A stretch of DNA of 5,867 nucleotides from Candidatus Methanophagaceae archaeon (GTDB lineage: Archaea > Halobacteriota > Syntropharchaeia > Alkanophagales > Methanospirareceae), in contig QENJ01000118.1 in NCBI GenBank assembly GCA_013374505.1, positions 1 through 5,867 of the forward strand. Reading direction: 5' to 3'. This document shows positions 1 through 5,867 of the stretch, piece by piece. The notes below the pieces were generated by a model. It did no database searches, was not told where the DNA came from, and was given only the letters and a program-made list of their open reading frames with translations. A program made the translations under genes and the position numbers. Numbering within the stretch: position 1 is the first letter of the stretch; each line of letters starts with the position of its first letter.

Positions 1-1256
1 GAGAGGAGGACTCCCAGACCTACGCCCTGCAACACGCCGAGGGTAAGCACACCAAAGAAACAGATCATGCCCAGTGTAAACTCTGTACGGCTGAGTTTCA
101 GTTCTTTCTTGAGCCTGGCAGTCTGATCAAGACCAATCATCGCCATGATCACGACAGCAGCCAGTGTCGCTTCTGGTAGGTTGGTAAATAGCGGCATCAT
201 GAAAAGTAATGTCAGGATCGCCAGGATGCCGCTGACGACATGGCTGATCTGCGTCTTCCCTCCCGCACCCATAGCTACCGATGTCTTCGACAGGCTGCCT
301 GCGGCAACAAATCCCGAGCTCAAGCCCGCGCCCAGATTAGCAGTGCCCAGGGCAACCAACTCCTGATCGGGATCGATTTTACCGCCACCCCTCGAGGCAG
401 CGCTTTTGGCAGCGCCAAGCGTCTCTATATAGCCAAGCAGAAGTATTGCCAGAGCGCCGGGAAGAATAGTCATATATTCTGTTAGGCTCACGTCTGGCAA
501 ATCCATGGGCGGCATGCCAGTGCTAAGCGTACCGATCACGTCAACGCCGTTAGCTGTCAGGTCCAGGACGGAAACAGCCACAATGGAAATAATAATTGTC
601 ATGAGTGCAGCCGGCAATTTCGAGACATACCGTCCGATAGCAAAGATTAACACGAGGCTGCCAACACCGAGTGCCAGCGTTGTCATGTTGGTCTCGGGCA
701 GCCCGGGGATAATCGCCCAAAGTTTTTCAAAGAAATTGTCACCACCTCCTTCAATCCCGAACAGCTTGGGCACCTGACCCATGATTGTGACCATGACAAC
801 CCCCTCGAGAAAACCCGACATCACCGGGATCGAGATAAAGTTGGCTATCCAGCCCATCCGCAGCATTCCAAACACTATGAAGAATATCCCGACTGCTATC
901 GCCATCGCTGATGTTAGCGCCAGATACTCAGCCGCACCAACAGCAGCCACTGCGCCAACGGCACTGGCGGAAATTAGCGCTGTCGCCGAATCGGGTCCCA
1001 CAACCAGCGTGCGTGACGTGCCGAAAATAGCATAAAAAAACAGCGGTATTGGGATAGTATATAGCCCCATTATCGGGGGCACCCCGGCAATCCCGGCATA
1101 AGCCATTGCCTGCGGTACAAGCACCGCCCAGATGGTCAGCCCGGAAATGAGATCGTAGCGCAGCCAAGATGGTTTGTACTTGGGCAGCCATGTCAGTATC
1201 GGTAGGTACCGGTGGAGCAGGTTCTTATAGTTAGTTAAACTTGTTTCGTTACTCAT
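1..1256 (-). CDS. SulP/SLC26-family anion permease, C-terminal part off the window
   Basis: Reading the - strand from the ATG at 1256 gives about 418 codons with no stop up to the left edge, so the gene is partial at its 3' end; family members are usually about 550-600 residues. The protein is strongly hydrophobic with many membrane segments after a cytoplasmic N-terminus of about 35 residues. Family marks are visible: PQAMAYAGIAGVPPIMGLY at residues 48-66, IFGTSRTLVVGPDSATALI at about 77-95, a segment reading NFISIPVMSGFLEG near residues 139-152, and the region near 300-340 with GSLSKTSVAMGAGGKTQ. SulP proteins carry sulfate, bicarbonate or other anions in the cytoplasmic membrane; the substrate cannot be told here, and any STAS domain would be off-window. 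A GGGGGA stretch 11 nt upstream is the likely ribosome binding site; an in-frame TTG at 1277 is a weaker alternative start. The gene diverges from the polyP genes and its codons are richer in G+C (CTG, GGC, CCC) than theirs. Confidence 0.93.
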   Translation of the reverse strand, partial: MSNETSLTNYKNLLHRYLPILTWLPKYKPSWLRYDLISGLTIWAVLVPQAMAYAGIAGVPPIMGLYTIPIPLFFYAIFGTSRTLVVGPDSATALISASAVGAVAAVGAAEYLALTSAMAIAVGIFFIVFGMLRMGWIANFISIPVMSGFLEGVVMVTIMGQVPKLFGIEGGGDNFFEKLWAIIPGLPETNMTTLALGVGSLVLIFAIGRYVSKLPAALMTIIISIVAVSVLDLTANGVDVIGTLSTGMPPMDLPDVSLTEYMTILPGALAILLLGYIETLGAAKSAASRGGGKIDPDQELVALGTANLGAGLSSGFVAAGSLSKTSVAMGAGGKTQISHVVSGILAILTLLFMMPLFTNLPEATLAAVVIMAMIGLDQTARLKKELKLSRTEFTLGMICFFGVLTLGVLQGVGLGVLL

Positions 1257-1350
1257 AGCCCATATTTCCCCCGGCAATGGCTTTGTTAGCCGATTGCTTT
1301 TGACTGGTTGATGTACCGTTCCAAGGAGGTAATTTATTGCACATTTTCAA

Positions 1351-1366
1351 ATCTATGTTTATAGAT
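1351..1366 (-). promoter_or_regulatory. TATA-like box inside a perfect inverted repeat, upstream of the SulP gene
   Basis: The 16-bp sequence has perfect 6-bp arms (ATCTAT and ATAGAT) around a 4-nt centre. On the - strand it contains CTATAAACA, which resembles an archaeal TATA box. It lies about 100 nt upstream of the SulP start and would place transcription initiation near 1330-1340, giving a leader of about 75-85 nt. The overlap of a palindrome with a promoter element would suit an operator for a dimeric regulator. Both roles are inferred from sequence shape only. Confidence 0.35.
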
Positions 1367-1423
1367 ATTGAATAGGTTCAATCAGTTTTATGGCAATTGC
1401 GAAAGATATGTGCGGATTAAGTG

Positions 1424-1440
1424 TTATAAATAATATATAA
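1424..1440 (+). promoter_or_regulatory. TATA-like promoter element for the CYTH-ppk operon
   Basis: This 17-nt stretch is made only of A and T and contains TTATAAATA (1424-1432) and TATATAA (1434-1440). It lies 37-53 nt upstream of the CYTH start. With archaeal spacing (about 25 nt from TATA box to start of transcription) initiation would fall near 1450-1465, giving a short leader that may just include the AGGA at 1463-1466. No good bacterial -35 partner is seen at 16-18 nt spacing, which is one reason to favour an archaeal reading. Which of the two overlapping boxes is used cannot be decided. Confidence 0.45.
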
Positions 1441-1476
1441 ACGTAATACCTTTAGAAATAATAGGACCATGTACTT

Positions 1477-2025
1477 ATGATAGAAGTAGAAACAAAGCTT
1501 AAGATAAACAATATAGAACGCCTGACGGAACGCATAATTGGACTTAAAGGAGAGTACAAGGGCGAAAAGACCGAGCGGGATCTTTATTTTGAGCATCCGG
1601 ATATACGTATTTTCAGGAGTGGAAGTGCTCTCAGGGTTAGGGATGCAAATGGCGAGTGCAGGCTAACTTACAAAGGCCCGAAAAAAGATGATGAGACAAC
1701 AAGCCGGGAGGAAATAGAGCTCGGAATAGAATCAGCCCAAGAAATGCAGAAAATACTCGCGGAACTTGGTTTTTATGTGCTCTGTGAGGTAAAGAAACAG
1801 AGGAAGACGTACCTTCTTGGTGATTTGATTGTAACACTGGATGACGTGGAGGACTTGGGCGAATTCATAGAAGTAGAAGGAAAAGCAAGCAATGATGCGG
1901 AATATAAGGAGAAGAAGAAAGAGATTTTTATGCTCCTTAATGACCTCGAACTCTCATCAGAGAAGATAAGCCAGAAATCGTACCTGGAGATGATCCTTGA
2001 TGAGAAACGGTTAAACAATACTTAG
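1477..2025 (+). CDS. CYTH-domain triphosphate tunnel protein (CyaB-like, class IV adenylate cyclase/tripolyphosphatase family)
   Basis: This 182-residue protein has the full length of a single-domain CYTH protein. The N-terminus reads MIEVETK, giving the signature ExExK as E3, E5 and K7, the metal-binding edge of the tunnel. Further expected charged residues follow in order: D35 and Y37 in DLYF, R53 and R55 in LRVR, K66 in LTYKGP, R77/E79/E81 in SREEIE, R109 in the KKQRKTY strand, D122 in TLDDVEDLG, and E132/E134 in FIEVE, ending with a KSY motif. Family members hydrolyse tripolyphosphate or thiamine triphosphate, or make cAMP; CyaB-type archaeal members have mostly unproven roles. The position 16 nt upstream of polyphosphate kinase favours inorganic short-chain polyphosphate as substrate, which is inference. 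AGGA at 1463-1466, 10 nt before the ATG, supports the start. An out-of-frame ATG at 1469 opens a three-codon frame whose TGA overlaps the true ATG. Confidence 0.9.
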   Translation: MIEVETKLKINNIERLTERIIGLKGEYKGEKTERDLYFEHPDIRIFRSGSALRVRDANGECRLTYKGPKKDDETTSREEIELGIESAQEMQKILAELGFYVLCEVKKQRKTYLLGDLIVTLDDVEDLGEFIEVEGKASNDAEYKEKKKEIFMLLNDLELSSEKISQKSYLEMILDEKRLNNT

Positions 2026-2041
2026 GAGAATATGGGACATT

Positions 2042-4192
2042 ATGAGTGATAGTATTGATAGCAAGGAACAGATCGTTACCTCAGAAGATGAGATGATGAA
2101 ACTGCTCGATGATCCTGCACTATATATTAACAGAGAACTGAGCTGGTTAAAAGTGAATGAGCGGATATTTGAGGAGGTAAATGACCGAACGCACCCGCTG
2201 TTAGAGCGGATTAAGTTCCTTGCGATATGCGGTAGCAACCTCGATGAATTTTTTATGGTGCGGGTTTCTGGCTTGAAGCAGCAATTGTCAGAAGGCGCTC
2301 TCAAATCACCACCCGATGGCATGACACCACAGGAACAGCTTGCTGCCATAAGAATAGCGGTAAAAAAGCTTCTGAAGCGATACTCAAAATGCTGGAAGGA
2401 AGAGCTAATTCCGGAGTTATTGAATGCGGGAATAGTGATTAAAAAGGTTGAAGACCTGGATAAGAATCAACGCAATTTTATCAGAACCTACTTTGATGAT
2501 TCTATCTTTCCGACACTTACGCCTCTCGCTATGGATTTTGCACACCCTTTCCCTTTCATCTCAAATCTCAGCTTCAACCTTGCTGTAATCGTCCGTGATC
2601 ACGAGAACAATGAGAAGTATGCGCGGGTTAAGATACCAACTGATCTCTTTCCAAGACTGATTGAGCTACCAGATAAAGGTAAAAAATCTAAGAACAAAAT
2701 CGAACGGAAAAGAGAGATTAATCTTGTCTTCATAGAGGATGTCATTGCATCAGAGATAGATAAGTTATTTCCGGGCTTGGAGATTATTGCCTCCTACCCC
2801 TTCAGAATAACAAGAAATGCAGAGATAACGATATCAAATGATCTTGCACCGGATCTTCTAACCGCTATGGAGGTAGGTATAGAGTCAAGGAGGACCGGTT
2901 TTCCTATAAGGCTGGAGACCGATAAATCGATGCCGGCTGATTTGAAGAACCTCTTTTTTTGCAACCTCGAGCTTACTGACGATCTTGTATATGAGGTTAA
3001 TATGCCACTATCGCTCATGGATTTCTGGCAGTTTCTTGATATTGATAGACCGGATCTTAAAGATACTCCCTTTTTACCATACCTCCCTCCTGCTTTTTGT
3101 GTGGGTCAAGACATCTTTTCTGCGATAGAAAAGCGAGATTGGGTCTTTTATTACCCTTATGATAGTTTCAATGTGTTAGTGAACCTGCTTAACCAGGCAG
3201 CAGAAGACCCGGATGTTTTAGCTATTAAGACCACGATCTACCGGATCGATAAAAAATCACCGGTTATAGATGCACTATTGCGTGCAAGAGTGAAAGGTAA
3301 GGATGTGGCGGTACTTGTAGAGTTGAAGGCGAAATTTGATGAGGCGGCAAATATACATTGGGTAAAGGTTCTGGAGGAAGAGGGCGTACACGTGGTTTAT
3401 GGGCTTGAGGATCTCAAGGTGCATTCAAAGATACTTCTTATCGTGAGAAAACAGGGTGAGAAGATCATGCGTTATTCGCTTGTAAGTACTGGAAACCTCA
3501 ATGCAGTTACTTCAACAATCTATGCGGACCTCGTATATCTAACCTGCAATCTCGAAGTCGGATCAGAACTTACTGAGCTCTTCAACTTCCTCACCGGATA
3601 TTCACAGACGTGTAACTATAATCGTCTTGTGGTTGCTCCGGCGACACTCAGAAAAGAGGTTGTTAAACGTATCGACAGGGAGGTAGAGGCACATAAATTG
3701 ACAGGAGATGGCTACATAGCCTTAAAACTCAACGGTCTTGTTGATAAGGGCATAATTCAGGCGCTCTATCGTGCTTCGATAGCGGGTGTGAAAATCGAAC
3801 TCAACGTGCGTGGTCTGTGCGCTCTGAGACCGGGTATAAAAGGCGTGAGTGAAAATATAACGGTGACTTCGATAATTGGGCGATTCCTTGAACATGCAAG
3901 GATATATTACTTCAGAAACGGAGGAGATGATAATGTTTTGATAGGCAGTGCGGACATGATGCCAAGAAACATCAAGAGGAGGATAGAAGTACTCCTTGTC
4001 GTCCCCGATCCTAAACTCAAAGAAATAATAATCGAGAATATGCTGAATGTTCACCTGAAGGATAACGTAAAAGCGAGAAGGCTTTTATCTGATGGTACTT
4101 ATGAGCGCATAACTCCTGCTACGGACGAGGAGCGTTTGAACTCGCAGACATGGTTGATAGATAACCGAGGACTCTGGTATGGTGACTCATGA
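2042..4192 (+). CDS. ppk1: polyphosphate kinase 1 (ATP:polyphosphate phosphotransferase)
   Basis: This 716-residue protein is complete and close to the usual PPK1 length of about 690-720. It catalyses reversible transfer of the ATP gamma-phosphate onto polyP. The N domain shows YINRELSWLKVNERIF (about 28-43) and SNLDEFF with N66, the equivalent of E. coli N45. A head domain follows (roughly 130-330), then two phospholipase-D-like domains. H461 in LKVHSK matches the phosphorylated H435 of E. coli, and H618 in RFLEHARIYYF matches H592; R401 (R375), Y494 (Y468) and R590 (R564) are also kept, with identical spacing. Two sites differ: K431 stands where E. coli has R405, and L480 where it has H454. 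The start lies 16 nt after the CYTH stop; AGGAGA overlaps that stop with a rather long spacing of about 12 nt, and the ATG at 2032 is out of frame and dies after five codons. Residues about 216-229 form a lysine/arginine-rich insert. E. coli numbering is recalled, not looked up. Confidence 0.97.
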   Translation: MSDSIDSKEQIVTSEDEMMKLLDDPALYINRELSWLKVNERIFEEVNDRTHPLLERIKFLAICGSNLDEFFMVRVSGLKQQLSEGALKSPPDGMTPQEQLAAIRIAVKKLLKRYSKCWKEELIPELLNAGIVIKKVEDLDKNQRNFIRTYFDDSIFPTLTPLAMDFAHPFPFISNLSFNLAVIVRDHENNEKYARVKIPTDLFPRLIELPDKGKKSKNKIERKREINLVFIEDVIASEIDKLFPGLEIIASYPFRITRNAEITISNDLAPDLLTAMEVGIESRRTGFPIRLETDKSMPADLKNLFFCNLELTDDLVYEVNMPLSLMDFWQFLDIDRPDLKDTPFLPYLPPAFCVGQDIFSAIEKRDWVFYYPYDSFNVLVNLLNQAAEDPDVLAIKTTIYRIDKKSPVIDALLRARVKGKDVAVLVELKAKFDEAANIHWVKVLEEEGVHVVYGLEDLKVHSKILLIVRKQGEKIMRYSLVSTGNLNAVTSTIYADLVYLTCNLEVGSELTELFNFLTGYSQTCNYNRLVVAPATLRKEVVKRIDREVEAHKLTGDGYIALKLNGLVDKGIIQALYRASIAGVKIELNVRGLCALRPGIKGVSENITVTSIIGRFLEHARIYYFRNGGDDNVLIGSADMMPRNIKRRIEVLLVVPDPKLKEIIIENMLNVHLKDNVKARRLLSDGTYERITPATDEERLNSQTWLIDNRGLWYGDS

Positions 4193-4213
4193 TTTTCAAG
4201 AGGAAAGATAGAA

Positions 4214-4319
4214 ATGGGGAAGAGGCTATTTTTTTACGCTGCTTGAAGACAGGACTCACCAGGATCTAATCCAGACGGTATCGGAATCCTACCAGATTGC
4301 ACATGGTCCACCTACTACC
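4214..4319 (+). other. probable displaced 5' end of the CYTH-CHAD gene (frame broken)
   Basis: The frame of the CHAD gene stays open upstream of its first ATG (4320) back to a TAG at 4209-4211. The peptide encoded from about 4230 looks genuine: it contains TLLEDRTHQDLIQTVSE and then YQIAHGPPTT, running straight into CYFDSFDWLLYKGGLVLL, which matches the usual start of CYTH-like domains fused to CHAD. No ATG, GTG or TTG lies in this frame here; only a CTG at 4239. An ATG at 4214, preceded by AGAGGA with 9 nt spacing, has the right context but is out of frame. Dropping one T from the T run at 4229-4235 would join it, giving MGKRLFFTLLEDRT. Alternatively the ATG at 4189, overlapping the ppk stop as TCATGA, would join if one T were added or by a -1 slip. 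Sequence error, mutation and slippage cannot be told apart here. Confidence 0.65.
4230..4236 (+). other. T TTT TTA slippery heptamer at the frame break
   Basis: In the frame set by the ATG at 4189, the codons at the homopolymer read ATT TTT TTA, so T-TTT-TTA is a classic -1 slippery heptamer in the correct phase. A -1 slip there leads into the frame of the CHAD gene. Without slippage the 4189 frame ends at TAA 4267-4269 after 26 codons. Only weak stems follow (for example GGAT/ATCC at 4262-4272), so a stimulatory structure is not evident. A homopolymer miscount is at least as likely as programmed frameshifting. Confidence 0.3.
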
Positions 4320-5771
4320 ATGAGCGGATGCTATTTCGATTCTTTTGACTGGTTACTCTACAAGGGTGGCCTCGTTCTTTTGAAGCAGGAAGATACATTT
4401 TACCTTGAGGACCAAAAATCATTTGAAGTGGCAACAGAATGCCCCTGGCAGCATAAGGAAGAGGCACGGTTCTGGTGGGACTTTCCAGATTGTGAGCTGA
4501 AGACGAAGTTGAACGAGTATCTGGATGTCAGGGCACTTCTACCCTTTTTAACCTTTGAGCAGAGGCACGAAAAACTCCATATCCTGAACAATGATGAAAA
4601 AACGGTACTGCTGGTCTATCTTGATGAGCTCATTCTAAACGGAGATGTCGCCTCTACAGAACCCATCCGCACCGTTACGCTGGACCCAGTCCGAGGATAC
4701 GAGAATGAGTTTCGTGATTTCTATCAGTTTTTAGAGCGGCTCAAAGTGGCGGAGCCCTCTGAGACTCTATTTGATCTGATGCTCAAGCAGACCAGAAGAA
4801 AACCCGGAGACTATAGCTCCAAAGTTAAGATCGCCCTCACGAGAGATATGGGTGGTAGTGCACCCACAAGGAAGATCTTGATCTACCTGTTAAACGTCAT
4901 GAAAGAGAACGAGGATGGAGTCATCAGAGATATAGACACCGAGTTTCTCCACGATTTCCGGGTGTCCGGGCGTCGAACACGCTCTGCTCTGAGCCAGATA
5001 AAAGGCGTGTTTCCAGATGCAGAACTCGACCGATTAAAGCAGGATTTCCGGGTACTCGGGCAGTATTCAAACAAACTAAGAGACCTGGACGTGTACCTGC
5101 ATAATAAGGAGCAGTACCTCGCCATGCTGCCCGAAAATCTCAGACCTGGTCTCGATCCGTTTTTCATGGATCTGGAAAAGCAGCGTGAAAACGAGCTGAT
5201 ACGATTTGTTGAAGTGCTGCGCTCGGATTTTTACCGGCTGCTTGTCAGCGACTGGGATTCATTCCTCGTTTCTGATGTGGTACATGAGGCTGTCGGAGCG
5301 CCAGTAAACGCAGAAAAACCCGTGATTACGCTTGCCCGTGCCTTCATCTGGAGACGGTACAAAAAGATCATGAAAGTCGGAGCGAAGATAGATAACGATT
5401 CTCTGGACGAGAAACTACACCGCCTGCGGATACAGTGCAAGAAACTGCGTTATCTCTTGGAGTTCTTCGCCTCTATATTCCCCACTGATGAGATTACACT
5501 TCTGACAAAGCAACTGAAGCAATTTCAGGACAACCTGGGCGAGTTCAACGACCTCTCGGTTCAGCAGAATACATTGAACGAGTACCTTGATACAATCGTG
5601 CCCGAATCTGATCGTGCTATACTCGTTGCGGCTGCAATCGGAGGTCTGATCACAAATCTGAACATGAGACAACAGCACGTACGGGCTGAGTTCTCAGATC
5701 AGTTCCGGCTATTCGGTCAAAAGAAGAATACCAAACTATTTAGACAACTTTTTAAAGATGATGAGGTATAA
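4320..5771 (+). CDS. CYTH-like plus CHAD domain protein, probable polyphosphate-binding protein
   Basis: The intact open frame from the first ATG gives 483 residues. Residues 1-100 form a divergent CYTH-like region: CYFDSFDWLLYKGGLVLL, then LDVRALLPFL, then NNDEKTVLLVYLDE. No ExExK motif is seen, so it is probably not catalytic. Residues about 160-475 are a CHAD domain, a helical bundle with two basic repeats: HDFRVSGRRTRSAL with H211 and R214, followed by LRDLDV, and LHRLRIQCKKLRYLLEFF with H367 and R370, followed by LGEFNDLS. CHAD proteins bind inorganic polyphosphate and are found on polyP granules in some bacteria, which suits the place directly after ppk. The ATG at 4320 lacks a ribosome binding site and starts inside the CYTH-like domain, so the true start is likely upstream (4214 or 4189) across a frame break at the T run. 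If the window is correct as given, the protein may be made truncated or only after slippage. Confidence 0.88.
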   Translation: MSGCYFDSFDWLLYKGGLVLLKQEDTFYLEDQKSFEVATECPWQHKEEARFWWDFPDCELKTKLNEYLDVRALLPFLTFEQRHEKLHILNNDEKTVLLVYLDELILNGDVASTEPIRTVTLDPVRGYENEFRDFYQFLERLKVAEPSETLFDLMLKQTRRKPGDYSSKVKIALTRDMGGSAPTRKILIYLLNVMKENEDGVIRDIDTEFLHDFRVSGRRTRSALSQIKGVFPDAELDRLKQDFRVLGQYSNKLRDLDVYLHNKEQYLAMLPENLRPGLDPFFMDLEKQRENELIRFVEVLRSDFYRLLVSDWDSFLVSDVVHEAVGAPVNAEKPVITLARAFIWRRYKKIMKVGAKIDNDSLDEKLHRLRIQCKKLRYLLEFFASIFPTDEITLLTKQLKQFQDNLGEFNDLSVQQNTLNEYLDTIVPESDRAILVAAAIGGLITNLNMRQQHVRAEFSDQFRLFGQKKNTKLFRQLFKDDEV

Positions 5772-5778
5772 TCACAAA

Positions 5779-5783
5779 GGAGG
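5779..5783 (+). promoter_or_regulatory. strong Shine-Dalgarno site of the ParA-like gene
   Basis: AAAGGAGGA at 5776-5784 holds a full GGAGG core ending 9 nt before the ATG at 5793. It is the best ribosome binding site on the + strand operon and fixes the start of the downstream gene. It suggests efficient separate initiation despite the short gap after the CHAD stop. Confidence 0.8.
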
Positions 5784-5792
5784 ACTATTAAA

Positions 5793-5867
5793 ATGACGAT
5801 TCTGGCATTCTACAGCATAAAAGGCGGAGTCGGGAAAACTGCTGCCGCGGTCAACCTTGCATATCTC
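5793..5867 (+). CDS. ParA/MinD-family ATPase, N-terminal 25 codons only
   Basis: The 25 visible residues begin MTILAFYSIKGGVGKTAAA. KGGVGKT at residues 10-16 is the deviant Walker A motif of the ParA/MinD/Soj group, including the signature lysine K10, and follows a hydrophobic first strand as usual. The rest lies off the right edge. Such ATPases form ATP-dependent dimers on DNA or membrane and position plasmids, chromosomes or protein cargo; the same motif occurs in Mrp/NubP-type and nitrogenase-reductase-like proteins, so the exact subfamily is open. The gene starts 21 nt after the CHAD stop on the same strand, which suggests co-transcription with the polyP genes. Confidence 0.85.
   Translation, partial: MTILAFYSIKGGVGKTAAAVNLAYL

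Noticed and set aside
145..1035. Several open frames of 73-90 codons on the + strand
   Set aside because: They lie opposite the well-supported SulP frame on the - strand, lack family-like sequence and have no consistent ribosome binding sites.
928..1191. An 87-codon frame on the - strand beginning MAAQVQTILAAL
   Set aside because: It is an out-of-frame reading inside the SulP gene; the SulP frame across the same bases shows clear family motifs.
1469..1480. Three-codon upstream frame (ATG TAC TTA TGA) overlapping the CYTH start
   Set aside because: It is too short to claim a regulatory role and is likely chance; the AGGA spacing favours the ATG at 1477.
4189..4269. A separate 26-codon gene beginning MIFKRKDRNG
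   Set aside because: It overlaps the ppk stop and has a plausible start, but its only supported sense is as the 5' part of the frame-broken CHAD gene; the peptide itself resembles nothing known.
4262..4293. Short stems (GGAT/ATCC, GGTA/TACC) as a frameshift-stimulating structure or terminator
   Set aside because: The stems are only 4-5 bp, have no following T run and lie within sequence that looks protein-coding.
1..5867. CRISPR arrays, insertion sequences, tRNA or rRNA genes
   Set aside because: No spaced direct repeats, transposase-like frames, cloverleaf sequences or rRNA-like stretches were seen on reading through the window.

Overview
The window carries a compact polyphosphate (polyP) gene set on the + strand, a divergent anion transporter on the - strand, and the first codons of a ParA/MinD-type ATPase at the right edge. 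The organism is most likely an archaeon, perhaps a methanogen or ANME-like euryarchaeote. The reasons are AT-rich TATA-like boxes in the divergent intergenic region instead of clear -35/-10 pairs, heavy use of ATA, AGA and AGG codons in the polyP genes, and a CyaB-type CYTH protein of the sort common in archaea. Shine-Dalgarno sites are clear at some starts. A bacterial origin is not excluded, and no rRNA, tRNA or lineage-specific marker is present to settle it.

Layout. Positions 1-1256 (- strand) hold the first ~418 codons of a SulP/SLC26-family transporter. The frame is open to the left edge, so its C-terminal part (last helices and any STAS domain) lies outside. Positions 1257-1476 are a divergent promoter region with TATA-like elements for both directions and a perfect 6-bp inverted repeat. 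Positions 1477-2025 encode a stand-alone CYTH (triphosphate tunnel) protein with an intact ExExK motif. Positions 2042-4192 encode polyphosphate kinase 1, complete, with the catalytic histidines at 461 and 618 but two substitutions at active-site positions. Positions 4193-4319 look like a gap but are in fact the displaced 5' end of the next gene. Positions 4320-5771 encode a protein with a degenerate CYTH-like N-terminus and a C-terminal CHAD domain. Homology-like sequence extends upstream of the first ATG to a run of seven T at 4229-4235, where the frame breaks. Positions 5793-5867 start a ParA/MinD-family ATPase with a strong ribosome binding site.

Working together (inference): PPK1 makes polyP from ATP. 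The CYTH protein may hydrolyse short chains such as tripolyphosphate, or act on another triphosphate. The CHAD protein probably binds polyP or polyP granules. The ParA-type ATPase just downstream, if co-transcribed, could position those granules. The short gaps (16 and 21 nt) and common direction suggest one operon from the promoter near 1424-1440. The SulP gene has a visibly more G+C-rich codon choice than CYTH/ppk and may have a separate history.
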